Shown: positions 1 through 7,363, numbered from the stretch's first letter. The stretch: DNA of 11,736 nt from Castellaniella sp034007085 (GCF_034007085.1 NZ_JAVERO010000065.1:1-11736); one strand, 5' to 3'. Notes: generated by a model not told the origin, from the letters alone. Translations and numbers: made by a program.

Positions 1-981
1 CTTGAGCGCGCACCAGGCCGCGATGTCGCCGCCCATCACGCCCGCGCCCACCACATGGACGTGCCGCACGGGTGCGTGATCCCCGGCCTTGCCGAAGGAC
101 TTGAGGCGTTCCTGCATGCGGAACACGCGCAGCAGGTTGCGGGCCGTGTCGGATCGGACGATGGAGTCGATCAGGCTGGGCGCGGTCAGCGCGTTGCCGC
201 CATGGTGCGCCCAGATTTCCAGGATGGCGCGCGGGGCCGGATAGTGCCCCTGAGGGTCGCGCTTTTCCAATGTCTTGCGGGCCTGGCGCAGCAGCAGCGG
301 CCGCAGGATCGGATGGCTCAGCCAGGCGTCCCTGCCTTGCGGCCCGTTCACCGGCCGGCCCGACAGGACGTGGCGTGCGGCGGACTGCTCCGCCAGGCGG
401 GGCGGCACGCACAGGTCCGCCAGGCCGGACGACGCGGCGCGGCGCGCGTCCAGCGCACGGCCGGTCAGCATCATGTCCAGGGCCAGCGGGGCGCCCACGC
501 GCCGGGGCAGGCGCAGCATGCCGCCCCAGCCGGGAAAGATGCCCAGCATGACTTCGGGCAGCGACAGGCGCGTGTCGGGCTGGTCCACGACGATCCGGTA
601 GCGGCACGCCAGGGCCAGTTCCAGGCCTCCGCCCATGCAATGCCCCTGGATCAGGGCCAGGGTCGGCCATGGCACCGCTGCCAGGCGGTTGAAGACCGTC
701 CAGCCGAGCTCGATGAAGGCGCGCGCCGTGGTCGCGTCGTTCAGACGGGAGAATTCGTCGATGTCGGCGCCTGCGATGAACCCGGCGGCCTTGCCCGAAT
801 GGATCACCAGTGCCTTGGGCGGGGCGGACTGGAAATGGTCCAGGACGCGGCCCAGTTCTTCCAGCACATCGCGCGACAGCCGGTTGAGGGAGCTGCCGGC
901 GCAGTCGATGGTCAGCCAGGTGATGCCTTCCGGGGCCGTCGTGCAGCGGAAATGGCGCAGGTCTGTGGATTCCAGGTGCAT
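1..981 (-). CDS. fadJ: FadJ/FadB-type enoyl-CoA hydratase / 3-hydroxyacyl-CoA dehydrogenase, N-terminal part (runs off window)
   Basis: Multifunctional beta-oxidation enzyme: hydrates trans-2-enoyl-CoA and oxidises L-3-hydroxyacyl-CoA with NAD+. I translated 327 codons from the ATG at 981; the frame stays open to the window edge, so roughly the first half of a ~700-residue family member is present. Residues ~10-200 form a crotonase domain: the FIAGADIDEF oxyanion segment (68-77), GGGLELALA (117-125) with Glu121, and LPEVMLGIFPGWGG (141-154) with Glu143. These two glutamates match the catalytic pair of FadB hydratase. At 312-317 GAGVMG begins the NAD-binding Rossmann fold of the dehydrogenase domain. 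An AGAGGG ribosome site lies in the end of the upstream thiolase gene, whose stop is 1 nt before this start. FadJ rather than FadB is inferred from similarity and from the FadI-type partner; the C-terminal half, with the dehydrogenase active site, is not visible. Confidence 0.9.
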   Translation of the reverse strand, partial: MHLESTDLRHFRCTTAPEGITWLTIDCAGSSLNRLSRDVLEELGRVLDHFQSAPPKALVIHSGKAAGFIAGADIDEFSRLNDATTARAFIELGWTVFNRLAAVPWPTLALIQGHCMGGGLELALACRYRIVVDQPDTRLSLPEVMLGIFPGWGGMLRLPRRVGAPLALDMMLTGRALDARRAASSGLADLCVPPRLAEQSAARHVLSGRPVNGPQGRDAWLSHPILRPLLLRQARKTLEKRDPQGHYPAPRAILEIWAHHGGNALTAPSLIDSIVRSDTARNLLRVFRMQERLKSFGKAGDHAPVRHVHVVGAGVMGGDIAAWCALK

Positions 982-982
982 G

Positions 983-2272
983 TCAGCCCTCTTTGCAGAG
1001 TTCGACCAGCATGGCGCCGCCCTGGCCGCCGCCGATGCAGATGGCGGCCATGCCCCGGCGCAGCCCGCGGGCCTGCAGGGCGCGGACCAGGTGCAACACG
1101 ATGCGCGCGCCCGAGGCCCCCACCGGATGGCCTTGCGCGATGGCGCCGCCGTCCACGTTCAACCGGTCCATGTCCAGGTCCCCCAATGCGCCGCGCCCCA
1201 GGTGTTCCTGGCACCATGCGTCGTCGCGCCAGGCAGCGAGACAGCCTAGCACCTGCGCGGCAAAGGCTTCATTGATTTCCCACAAGTCCAGATCGTTCAG
1301 GCCCAGGGCATGGCGCGCCAGGATGGCCGAGGCCGCATGTACGGGGCCCAGGCCCATGACGGCGGGGTCCAGGGCGGACCACTGGGCATCGACGATGCGG
1401 GCGATCGGACGCAGGCCGCGTGCACGCACGGCGCGTTCCGAAGCCAGCAGCAGCAGTGCCGCCCCGTCGGTGACCTGGGAACTGTTGCCTGCCGTGATGT
1501 TGCCGTAGGGCTTGTCGAAGACCGGCTTGAGCCGGGCGAGTTTTTCGGGCGTCGAATCGGCGCGCACGCCGTCGTCTTCGGCGTACAGTGCGCCCTTGGC
1601 GTCGATCAGAGGCACGATTTCCTTGAAGGCGTCCCGGGCGCGGGCGGCCAGGGCGCGTGCGTGGCTTTGCGCTGAATAGGCGTCGAGCTGGGCGCGCGTC
1701 AGGCCGAAGCGATGGACGAGGTTTTCGGCAGTCTGGCCCATGGACAGGCCGATCACCGGATCGCTCAGGCCTTTCAGCAGGCCGATGACCGGCTTGCAGT
1801 ACGCGGGGCGGAAGCGCCGCAGCAGCGGCAGGCGTTGCCCCAGGGTACGGGCCTGATTCCATTGGGCCAGCCAGTGGACCATTTCATCGGGGAACAGCAG
1901 TGGCGCGCGCGACAGTGCGTCCACGCCGCCGGCCAGGACCAGATCGTAGCGGCCGGTCTGCAGGCCCATGGCTGCGGAATCCAGTGCCTGCATACCGGAG
2001 GCGCAATTGCGCATCACGGTCCAGCCGGGCACGTGGTTGCCGCAGCCCAGGCGCAGCGCGATCACCCGGCCGATGTTGGTCTCGTCGGCCGAGGGGGCCG
2101 CGCAGCCGATCACGACTTCGTCCAGATCGGTGGGGGCGAAGGGCTGGCGCAGCAGCAGTTCGCGGCCTGTCTGCACAGCCAGATCGGACGCGGAAAACGG
2201 GCCGGGCGCGTTGCGGGCCTTGAGGAAGGGGCTGCGCGCCCCATCGAGGATGTAGACGGGTTCGAAGGCCAT
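983..2272 (-). CDS. fadI: FadI-type acetyl-CoA C-acyltransferase (3-ketoacyl-CoA thiolase)
   Basis: Thiolase that cleaves 3-ketoacyl-CoA with CoA to acetyl-CoA and a shortened acyl-CoA, the last step of the beta-oxidation cycle. The 429-residue product is close to E. coli FadI (436). All thiolase landmarks are present: nucleophilic Cys90 in RNCASGMQALDSA, NEAFAAQ at 334-340, His382 in GGAIAQGHPVGASGAR, and the C-terminal acid/base Cys412 in CIGGGQGGA. An extended loop around 125-180 containing MVHWLAQW fits FadI-type trifunctional-complex beta subunits better than biosynthetic PhaA-type thiolases. The start ATG overlaps the acyl-CoA dehydrogenase stop by one base (TGATG), and the next gene begins 1 nt after the stop, so it probably forms an alpha/beta complex with the downstream FadJ-like protein. 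A role in PHB synthesis is unlikely given the operon. Confidence 0.93.
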   Translation of the reverse strand: MAFEPVYILDGARSPFLKARNAPGPFSASDLAVQTGRELLLRQPFAPTDLDEVVIGCAAPSADETNIGRVIALRLGCGNHVPGWTVMRNCASGMQALDSAAMGLQTGRYDLVLAGGVDALSRAPLLFPDEMVHWLAQWNQARTLGQRLPLLRRFRPAYCKPVIGLLKGLSDPVIGLSMGQTAENLVHRFGLTRAQLDAYSAQSHARALAARARDAFKEIVPLIDAKGALYAEDDGVRADSTPEKLARLKPVFDKPYGNITAGNSSQVTDGAALLLLASERAVRARGLRPIARIVDAQWSALDPAVMGLGPVHAASAILARHALGLNDLDLWEINEAFAAQVLGCLAAWRDDAWCQEHLGRGALGDLDMDRLNVDGGAIAQGHPVGASGARIVLHLVRALQARGLRRGMAAICIGGGQGGAMLVELCKEG

Positions 2273-4614
2273 CAGGATCGGGCTCCTTCGGATTCGGTTT
2301 GCGACGGACCCTGGAAGTCCGGGGCGAAATCATCGACGGCGATCACACGGTCGCGCAGCGCGTTGCGCGCGCGGATGCGGTCCAGTTCATCGTCGGTGAT
2401 GCCGCCGGCGGCATGGACGGCTTCGGCCATGTCGCGCACATTGGCGCGCGGGTCGGTGGCCGGCACACGTCCGGCTTTTTCGAATTCGCGCATGCGGGCC
2501 TCGATGGCCTGCGTATCCAGCACGGCGGCGCAGGCGGCTTCAAGGGCGCCGATGGGTTCGGCCGGGTCCCGAGGAATATAGGTGCCCTGTGTCAGACGGT
2601 CGCGTGCGCCGCCGGGTTGGCTGATGGCATCGGCCACGGCCATCGAGAGCGCGTCGGACGGCGCGGCAAATGGCCGGCCCCAGGGAAACAGCAGCGCGCG
2701 CAGGATCCAGGCCAGGGGCCGGTTGGGGAAATTGGCCAGCACGCCGGCGAAGGCGTCCTGAGCGCGGCAGAATGCGTCCTGGATCGCCCAGTGCGCCAAT
2801 GGCGCGTCGGCGGCCTGGCGGCCTTCGTCCTGGTAGCGTTTCAGGGTGGCGGAAATCAGGTAGAGCTGCGACAGGATGTCGCCCAGGCGGGCGGAAATCG
2901 ACTCGCGCCGCTTCAGGGTGCCGCCCAGGGTCAGCATGGACACGTCGGCCAGCGTGGCAAAGGCGGCTGAAAAGCGTGTCAGCTGCCGGTAGTAGCGGGC
3001 CATTTCAGGTGCGACGGCCGTGTCGGGGCGGGCCAGCAGCGCGTTCGTGCAGCCATGGCCGATGGCGCGCAGCGCGTTGCGGGTCGTATGGCGCACGTGG
3101 CCCCAGAAGGCGCGGTCGAAGTCTCGCAGGCCCTGTTCGGGGTCGGCGGCCTGGGCGGCGTGCATTTCGTCGAGTACATGGGGATGGCAGCGGATCGCGC
3201 CCTGGCCGAAGATGATCAGGCTGCGGGTCAGGATATTGGCGCCTTCGACCGTGATGCCCACGGGGATCTGCTGGTAGGCGCGGCCCAGGAAATTCTGCGG
3301 GCCCAGGCAGATGCCCTTGCCGCCGATGATGTCCATGCCATCGTTGACCACGATGCGGCCGCGTTCGGTGACGTGGTATTTGACGATGGCCGAGACCACG
3401 GCGGGTTTTTCGCCCAGGTCCACGGCGCCGGCCGTCATGGTGCGGGCGGCGTCCATCAGGTAGGTGTGGCCGCCGATGCGGGCCAGGGCTTCGGCGATGC
3501 CCTCGAATTTGTGGATCCGGGTGCGGAACTGGTCGCGCACCACGGTATAGGCGCCGACGGCTCGCGCGGTCAGCTTGGCCATGCCGGTGTAGGACGAGGG
3601 CAGCGAGATCGAACGTCCCGCTGCCAGGCATTCCATCAGCATGCGCCAGCCCTGGCCGGCCATGGCCGGTCCGCCGATGATGAAATCCAGCGGCATGAAC
3701 ACGTCCTGACCGCGCGTGGGGCCATTCATGAACATGGCGTCCAGCGGATAATGGCGGCGGCCGGTTTCTACGCCGGGATGGTCGGACGGCACCAGGGCGC
3801 AGGTGATGCCCAGGTCGGGCGTGTCGCCCAGCAGGCCGTCGGGGTCGTACAGCCGGAACGCCAGCCCCAGGAGCGTGCAGACCGGGCCCAGGGTGATGTA
3901 GCGCTTGTCCCAGGTGACGCGCATGCCCAGGACTTCGCGTCCTTGCCATTCGCCCTTGCACACGATGCCATGGTCGGGGATGGCGGCGGCGTCCGACCCG
4001 GCCCAGGGGCTGGTCAGGGCAAAGGCCGGGATTTCCTCGCCACTGGCCAGGCGCGGCAGATAATGGTTTTTCTGTTCGTCGGTGCCATAGTGCAGCAGCA
4101 GTTCGGCCGGACCCAGCGAATTGGGCACCATGACAGTGACCGACAGCGCGGAGCAGCGGGTGGACAGCTTGGTGACCACGGCGGAATGCGCCAGCGCCGA
4201 AAAGCCCAGCCCGCCGTATTCCTGCGGGATGATCATGCCGAAGAAGCGGTGCGTCTTGATGTATTCCCAGGCTTCGGCCGGGATGTCCAGGTCCTGGCGG
4301 GTGACCTGCCAGTCGTTCACCAGCGCGCAGACGGTCTCGACTTCGTTGTCCAGGAAGGATTGTTCGGCTTCGGTCAGGCGCGGGGCCGGGATGGCGTGCA
4401 GGGCGCGGGCGCTGGGCTGGCCACGGAAGAGCGCGCCTTCCCACCAGACGGTACCGGCTTCCAGGGCCTCGCGTTCGGTGTCCGACATGCGCGGCAGGAT
4501 GCGGCGGAAGGTCTGGTACAGCGGACGGCTGAGGTGCCGGATGCGCAGATCGTGCTGGCTCAGCACGAAGGCAGCGGCCAGCAGCAGGATCAGCAGGATC
4601 AGCAGGAATGTCAT
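2272..4614 (-). CDS. fadE: FadE-type acyl-CoA dehydrogenase
   Basis: FAD-dependent acyl-CoA dehydrogenase of the large FadE branch, forming trans-2-enoyl-CoA in the first step of beta-oxidation. The 780 residues are close to E. coli FadE (814). Residues 2-19 are a very hydrophobic N-terminal segment, consistent with a membrane anchor. Then come IPQEYGGLGFSA (129-140), FALTSPWAGSD (198-208) in the flavin/substrate region, NGPTRGQDVF (297-306), the motif VEGANILTRS (456-465), whose Glu457 occupies the catalytic-base position, and FGQGAIRCHP (469-478). The C-terminal ~290 residues, including TLKRRESISARLGDILSQLY, match the FadE-specific C-terminal domain (DUF1974). Start and stop overlap both neighbours (4 nt with the TetR gene, 1 nt with the thiolase), indicating translational coupling. 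Odd point: Trp204 stands where E. coli FadE has Glu (TSPEAGSD). Confidence 0.95.
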   Translation of the reverse strand: MTFLLILLILLLAAAFVLSQHDLRIRHLSRPLYQTFRRILPRMSDTEREALEAGTVWWEGALFRGQPSARALHAIPAPRLTEAEQSFLDNEVETVCALVNDWQVTRQDLDIPAEAWEYIKTHRFFGMIIPQEYGGLGFSALAHSAVVTKLSTRCSALSVTVMVPNSLGPAELLLHYGTDEQKNHYLPRLASGEEIPAFALTSPWAGSDAAAIPDHGIVCKGEWQGREVLGMRVTWDKRYITLGPVCTLLGLAFRLYDPDGLLGDTPDLGITCALVPSDHPGVETGRRHYPLDAMFMNGPTRGQDVFMPLDFIIGGPAMAGQGWRMLMECLAAGRSISLPSSYTGMAKLTARAVGAYTVVRDQFRTRIHKFEGIAEALARIGGHTYLMDAARTMTAGAVDLGEKPAVVSAIVKYHVTERGRIVVNDGMDIIGGKGICLGPQNFLGRAYQQIPVGITVEGANILTRSLIIFGQGAIRCHPHVLDEMHAAQAADPEQGLRDFDRAFWGHVRHTTRNALRAIGHGCTNALLARPDTAVAPEMARYYRQLTRFSAAFATLADVSMLTLGGTLKRRESISARLGDILSQLYLISATLKRYQDEGRQAADAPLAHWAIQDAFCRAQDAFAGVLANFPNRPLAWILRALLFPWGRPFAAPSDALSMAVADAISQPGGARDRLTQGTYIPRDPAEPIGALEAACAAVLDTQAIEARMREFEKAGRVPATDPRANVRDMAEAVHAAGGITDDELDRIRARNALRDRVIAVDDFAPDFQGPSQTESEGARS

Positions 4615-5291
4615 GCCGGCACTCCTGGTAGTGGCGCGCCGGTCGGCAGCGGGGCGCGCAGGCCGCCCAGCAGGAAGGCCATCAGGCGCCCAAGCAGGGC
4701 CTGGGCATCGATATTGTGCGTGTCGCCGGACAGGTTCATGGCCCGGCTGGAACTTTCGGCCCCCATGATGGCGTAGGCCGTCGCGCCCAGCATGAAATGA
4801 AAGCGCCAGACGATCTCGGCTTCCGGCACGCCTGGCAGCGAGGCCAGCAGAGCGCGGGTGAAACGGTGCGCGACCACGGAGCGTTCGGCGGCGAACAGGG
4901 CGCTGATGGCGCCGTTCGGGTCGGACATGGTGTTGGACTGCAGCGGCATGAAGGCGCGCCGTTCGGCGCCGGCGCTGCAGGCATGACGCACCAGCGGGCC
5001 GAAATAGGCCTCGACGATGGCCGAAGGTTTGAGCGGCTGGCCGCCGGCCTTGGATTCGAGCGCATCCAGGATGCGCAGGCGTTCATCGTTGAGCGCGTCC
5101 AGGCGCCGCTGGAACACGGCCTCGATCAGCGCGTCTTTCGAGCCGAAGTGATAATTGACGGCAGACAGGTTGACCTGCGCCGCCTGGGTGATCTGGCGCA
5201 TGGACGTGTTGTCATGCCCCTGCTCGGCGAACAGGCGTTCGGCGGCATTGAGGATGGCATCGCGGGTGAGGATCGAGCGGGAAGTGGCCAT
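4611..5291 (-). CDS. TetR-family transcriptional regulator, PsrA-like
   Basis: DNA-binding repressor of 226 residues, probably controlling this beta-oxidation operon in response to acyl-CoA or fatty acid. The N-terminal TetR helix-turn-helix spans about residues 8-55, with LNAAERLFAEQGHDNTS followed by the recognition part VNLSAVNYHFGSKDALIEAV (40-59). This resembles Pseudomonas PsrA (VNLAAVNYHFGSKKALI), as does WRFHFMLGATAY in the C-terminal ligand/dimer domain. It is the first gene of the minus-strand operon, and its stop overlaps the fadE start (ATGA). No good Shine-Dalgarno sequence precedes the ATG at 5291, but it is the only in-frame start ahead of the HTH. Palindromes at 5292-5319 lie directly upstream, suggesting autoregulation. 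Function and ligand are inferred from family and context; other TetR fatty-acid regulators of betaproteobacteria are alternatives to PsrA. Confidence 0.88.
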   Translation of the reverse strand: MATSRSILTRDAILNAAERLFAEQGHDNTSMRQITQAAQVNLSAVNYHFGSKDALIEAVFQRRLDALNDERLRILDALESKAGGQPLKPSAIVEAYFGPLVRHACSAGAERRAFMPLQSNTMSDPNGAISALFAAERSVVAHRFTRALLASLPGVPEAEIVWRFHFMLGATAYAIMGAESSSRAMNLSGDTHNIDAQALLGRLMAFLLGGLRAPLPTGAPLPGVPA

Positions 5292-5319
5292 GAATTAATT
5301 CAAACGTTTGTTTTAAAAC
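5292..5319. promoter_or_regulatory. Candidate TetR operator: three end-sharing 10-bp palindromes
   Basis: Three perfect 10-bp palindromes lie head to tail, each sharing one base with the next: GAATTAATTC (5292-5301), CAAACGTTTG (5301-5310) and GTTTTAAAAC (5310-5319). Around the centre of the middle one the whole 28 bp is an imperfect dyad with 10 of 14 positions matching. The Pseudomonas PsrA consensus as I recall it is (G/C)AAAC-N2-4-GTTT(G/C). The stretch 5301-5314 fits it with an N4 spacer except for the last base, while the central palindrome is the same half-sites with no spacer. The position, immediately upstream of the regulator start and overlapping its likely -10, suits autorepression of the operon. 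Binding is inferred. Confidence 0.55.
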
Positions 5320-5323
5320 TATA
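5318..5323 (-). promoter_or_regulatory. Possible -10 element of the beta-oxidation operon
   Basis: On the minus strand this reads TATAGT, five of six bases to the sigma70 -10 consensus. It would start transcription about 20 nt before the TetR start codon and would overlap the third palindrome, so a bound repressor would block it. No good -35 hexamer sits 16-18 bp upstream (TACCCA is the best I find), so the call is tentative. Confidence 0.35.
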
Positions 5324-5398
5324 CACAGTCTGCCCGGATTGGGTATCCGTGTTACCCCTATGCCTCAGGGCAGGCAGCAGTGCGCCGATGTGTGTTTC

Positions 5399-5427
5399 TT
5401 GGGGAAATGCGGCGTCCAGGATACACT
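5399..5427 (+). promoter_or_regulatory. Weak candidate promoter for the LapD-like gene
   Basis: TTGGGG (5399-5404) and TACACT (5422-5427) are separated by 17 bp and lie upstream of the LapD-like start at 5464. Each hexamer keeps only 3-4 consensus bases, so this is a guess. The ribosome site for that gene, GAAAGGTGA at 5452-5460, is clearer. The 172-bp divergent region otherwise contains only the palindromic operator near its left end. Confidence 0.25.
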
Positions 5428-5463
5428 TTCAAAGATTCGTTTCCATGGTCTGAAAGGTGAGCG

Positions 5464-6483
5464 ATGGCTTCCGTGCGACAGCTGCTGGTGATTTCATCTC
5501 TGGTCATCACCTGCATCCTTGTGGGCATGCTGGCGATGGGCACCAGTCTGATGGAACGTCGGCTTGACGCGCAGTTGCAGGCCGACAGCGAAAACACAGC
5601 CGCCACCCTGGCCCTGCTGGTCAGTGCCCAATCTGACGCGGCCGCCCGCGCGCGGGTGCTGGATGCGGCTTTCCAGCAGGGGCGTTTCGCCGACCTGGCG
5701 CTGACGTCGGATGATGCGGCGGGCGTGGCGTTCCAGTCCCGCAGCCTGGGGCGTTCCGCCGGGGATGCTCCTGCATGGTTTGCTTCTGTGGCCGACATCC
5801 AGCCTCGCACGGCCTCTCGCCAGGTGGCCGGAGTCGGTTCATTGCGATTGACGCTGGATCCGGGGCCCGCGCGCGATGTGCTCTGGACGCATGTGGTGCA
5901 GTGGGCGTGGCTCGCCCTGGGGCTGGCCGCCTTCTGGGCGCTGTTCGTCGTCGCGTTGCTCAGCCGTGTGCGCCGCGAACTGGCCGTGGCTGCCGTGGCC
6001 GATGCGCCCGAAATCAAGATCAAGCGCACCGAACCGGCCGAGGACGCCGAACTCATGGACGATGTCCGTGAACGCATCGCGCCCACGATGGACGAACAGA
6101 TGGCGCGCATCGAGCGGCTGGAAGTCGAACTCAACCGCGACCCGGTCACCGGCCTGGCCAACCGCAGTTATTTTCTCAACGAACTCAAGCGCGTGCTGCG
6201 CGATGATTCCCGTCAGGGCGCGGTCAGCGGTTACGTGCTGCTGGTGCGCAGCCGGGACATGGCGCGCCTGCAGAACCAGACGGAACGCCAGGAACTCGAC
6301 GACTGGCTGCGGCTGCTGGGGCGGCGCGTCATCGAACTGCTGAACGGAATGCCGCAGGCGCATGCCTTGCCCGCGAGACTGGCCCCGAGGTCATGCGCCC
6401 GGTGCAGAAACTGCGAGAACTGCTCGAAACGCTCCGGGTCAAGCTCGACAGCCACAATCTGTCGCGCTGGGCCTATGCCCTGA
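5464..6483 (+). CDS. 5' fragment of LapD-like protein: sensor domain and start of GGDEF
   Basis: The first open frame gives 339 residues, of which about 306 look genuine. TM1 is at ~6-27, a LapD/MoxY-like periplasmic region runs to ~145, and TM2 is at ~146-167. A short juxtamembrane helix follows, ending in RIERLEVELNRDPVTGLANR (215-234), the usual entry into a GGDEF domain. SGYVLLVRSRDMARL (255-269) also matches LapD. From residue ~307 onward the sequence turns Arg/Ser/Cys-rich (SCARCRNCENCSKRSGSS), unlike any domain, as expected after a frameshift, and stops at 6483. Start chosen at the ATG after GAAAGGTGA. If translated alone it would give a membrane stub without an EAL domain. Confidence 0.6.
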   Translation: MASVRQLLVISSLVITCILVGMLAMGTSLMERRLDAQLQADSENTAATLALLVSAQSDAAARARVLDAAFQQGRFADLALTSDDAAGVAFQSRSLGRSAGDAPAWFASVADIQPRTASRQVAGVGSLRLTLDPGPARDVLWTHVVQWAWLALGLAAFWALFVVALLSRVRRELAVAAVADAPEIKIKRTEPAEDAELMDDVRERIAPTMDEQMARIERLEVELNRDPVTGLANRSYFLNELKRVLRDDSRQGAVSGYVLLVRSRDMARLQNQTERQELDDWLRLLGRRVIELLNGMPQAHALPARLAPRSCARCRNCENCSKRSGSSSTATICRAGPMP

Positions 6484-7322
6484 CGGACTACACCGTGCAG
6501 TGCTCGACCAAGGAAGTCCTGACGCGCCTGGACCAGGCCCTGATGTGCGCCGAGAGCGCCGGCCACGAGGAAGTCGAATTCCTGTCCCACGCCGACCACG
6601 AGGACGGCGAACTGTTGATGGGCGAAGCATCCTGGCGCACCCTGATTTCCCAGGCGCTGGATCACGATCGCCTGTCGCTGGACGTGCGCCGCGTCCAGTA
6701 CGAAGGCGACGACATCCCCGACCGCCACGAGGCCGCGCTGGCGCTCCAGGAAGACGATCCGGATCAGCCGCGCATGTCGGGCTTTCTGTTCATGCCGGCG
6801 GCGGCGCGGCTGGGCCTGTCCTCGGCCTGCGACATGCGTGCGCTGTGCCTGGCGCTGAACTGGCTGGGCGAACACCAGGGCATTCTGGTCATCCGCATGT
6901 CGATCGCATCGATCCTGGATGCGCAGTACCTGGAAGAAATCCGCCTGATCTGCGGCAATGCCGATCCCGCGCTGTTGCAGCGCCTGGTGGTGGAACTGGA
7001 TGCCTATGGCCTGAGCCGCCACCTGGATGCCTTCCGGGCGTTTGCCCAGGGCATCATCGAAACAGGCATGCACGTCGGGTTGCGCGGCCTGGACCAGCAG
7101 CCCGATGCCTTGCGCCAGATCCACATGGTCGATTTCGACTACGTAAAGCTGGGCGGGAATTTCGTGCGCGAACTGCTGGCTAGTCCGGGCGGGGTGCAGA
7201 TGATGGTGGCCATCACCGAAACGGCGATCGGCATGGGGGTGCGCGTTTACGTGGACGATGCGGACGACGCAGGCACGCGCCGCATGGTGATCGAATACGG
7301 GGCGCTGCCGCGCGTGAACTAG
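6393..7322 (+). CDS. 3' fragment of LapD-like protein: end of GGDEF and degenerate EAL domain
   Basis: Second open frame, 309 residues counted from an internal ATG; the frame is open upstream of it and there is no convincing ribosome site, so independent translation is doubtful. Residues 1-55 (VQKLRELLETLR, LSRWAYALTDY) complete the GGDEF-like fold. From ~80 an EAL-like domain follows with RHEAALALQ (111-119) at the EAL position, FLFMPAAARLGL (131-142), IRMSIASILD (167-176), VVELDAYGL (199-207) and DFDYVKLGGNFV (247-258). The metal-binding DDFG motif is replaced by LRGLDQQPD (230-238), and VAEGVE by VYVDDADD (285-292), so phosphodiesterase activity is not expected. Ends with TAG at 7320-7322. 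Confidence 0.6.
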   Translation: MRPVQKLRELLETLRVKLDSHNLSRWAYALTDYTVQCSTKEVLTRLDQALMCAESAGHEEVEFLSHADHEDGELLMGEASWRTLISQALDHDRLSLDVRRVQYEGDDIPDRHEAALALQEDDPDQPRMSGFLFMPAAARLGLSSACDMRALCLALNWLGEHQGILVIRMSIASILDAQYLEEIRLICGNADPALLQRLVVELDAYGLSRHLDAFRAFAQGIIETGMHVGLRGLDQQPDALRQIHMVDFDYVKLGGNFVRELLASPGGVQMMVAITETAIGMGVRVYVDDADDAGTRRMVIEYGALPRVN

Positions 7323-7363
7323 ACGCGGGCAGGCGGGTGGTTGCCGGATTTGCACAAAAAGAC

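Larger units (their letters stand above)
5464..7322 (+). pseudogene. LapD-like GGDEF/EAL membrane protein, frameshifted
   Basis: Whole locus of a LapD-type inside-out signalling protein: two membrane segments flanking a periplasmic domain, then GGDEF-like and EAL-like cytoplasmic domains. In Pseudomonas LapD, c-di-GMP bound to a catalytically dead EAL domain controls periplasmic sequestration of the protease LapG. Here the first frame carries the protein to about Leu306 (6381), and homologous sequence resumes in another frame at about TGPEVMRPVQ (from 6378). Compared with LapD as I recall it, the (R)xGGEFAVLAPG block is absent, so a loss of about 40 nt (any 3n+1) would explain both the missing motif and the frame change. 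A sequencing or assembly error remains possible. No lapG or adhesin gene is visible nearby. It is divergent from the TetR gene and lies directly upstream of the spc promoter. Confidence 0.75.

Noticed and set aside
55..1275. Long plus-strand open frame of 406 codons opposite the hydratase and thiolase genes
   Set aside because: It lies antisense to well-recognised genes, its product is low-complexity Gln/Gly/Arg-rich, and long antisense frames are expected at high GC.
3055..4776. Long plus-strand open frame of 573 codons opposite fadE
   Set aside because: Shadow of the fadE codon pattern: no domain is recognisable, there is no ribosome site, and fadE itself is unmistakable.
6366..6392. Programmed -1 ribosomal frameshift joining the two halves of the LapD-like gene
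   Set aside because: No X-XXY-YYZ slippery heptamer or downstream pseudoknot was recognised, and frameshifting would not restore the missing GGDEF block.
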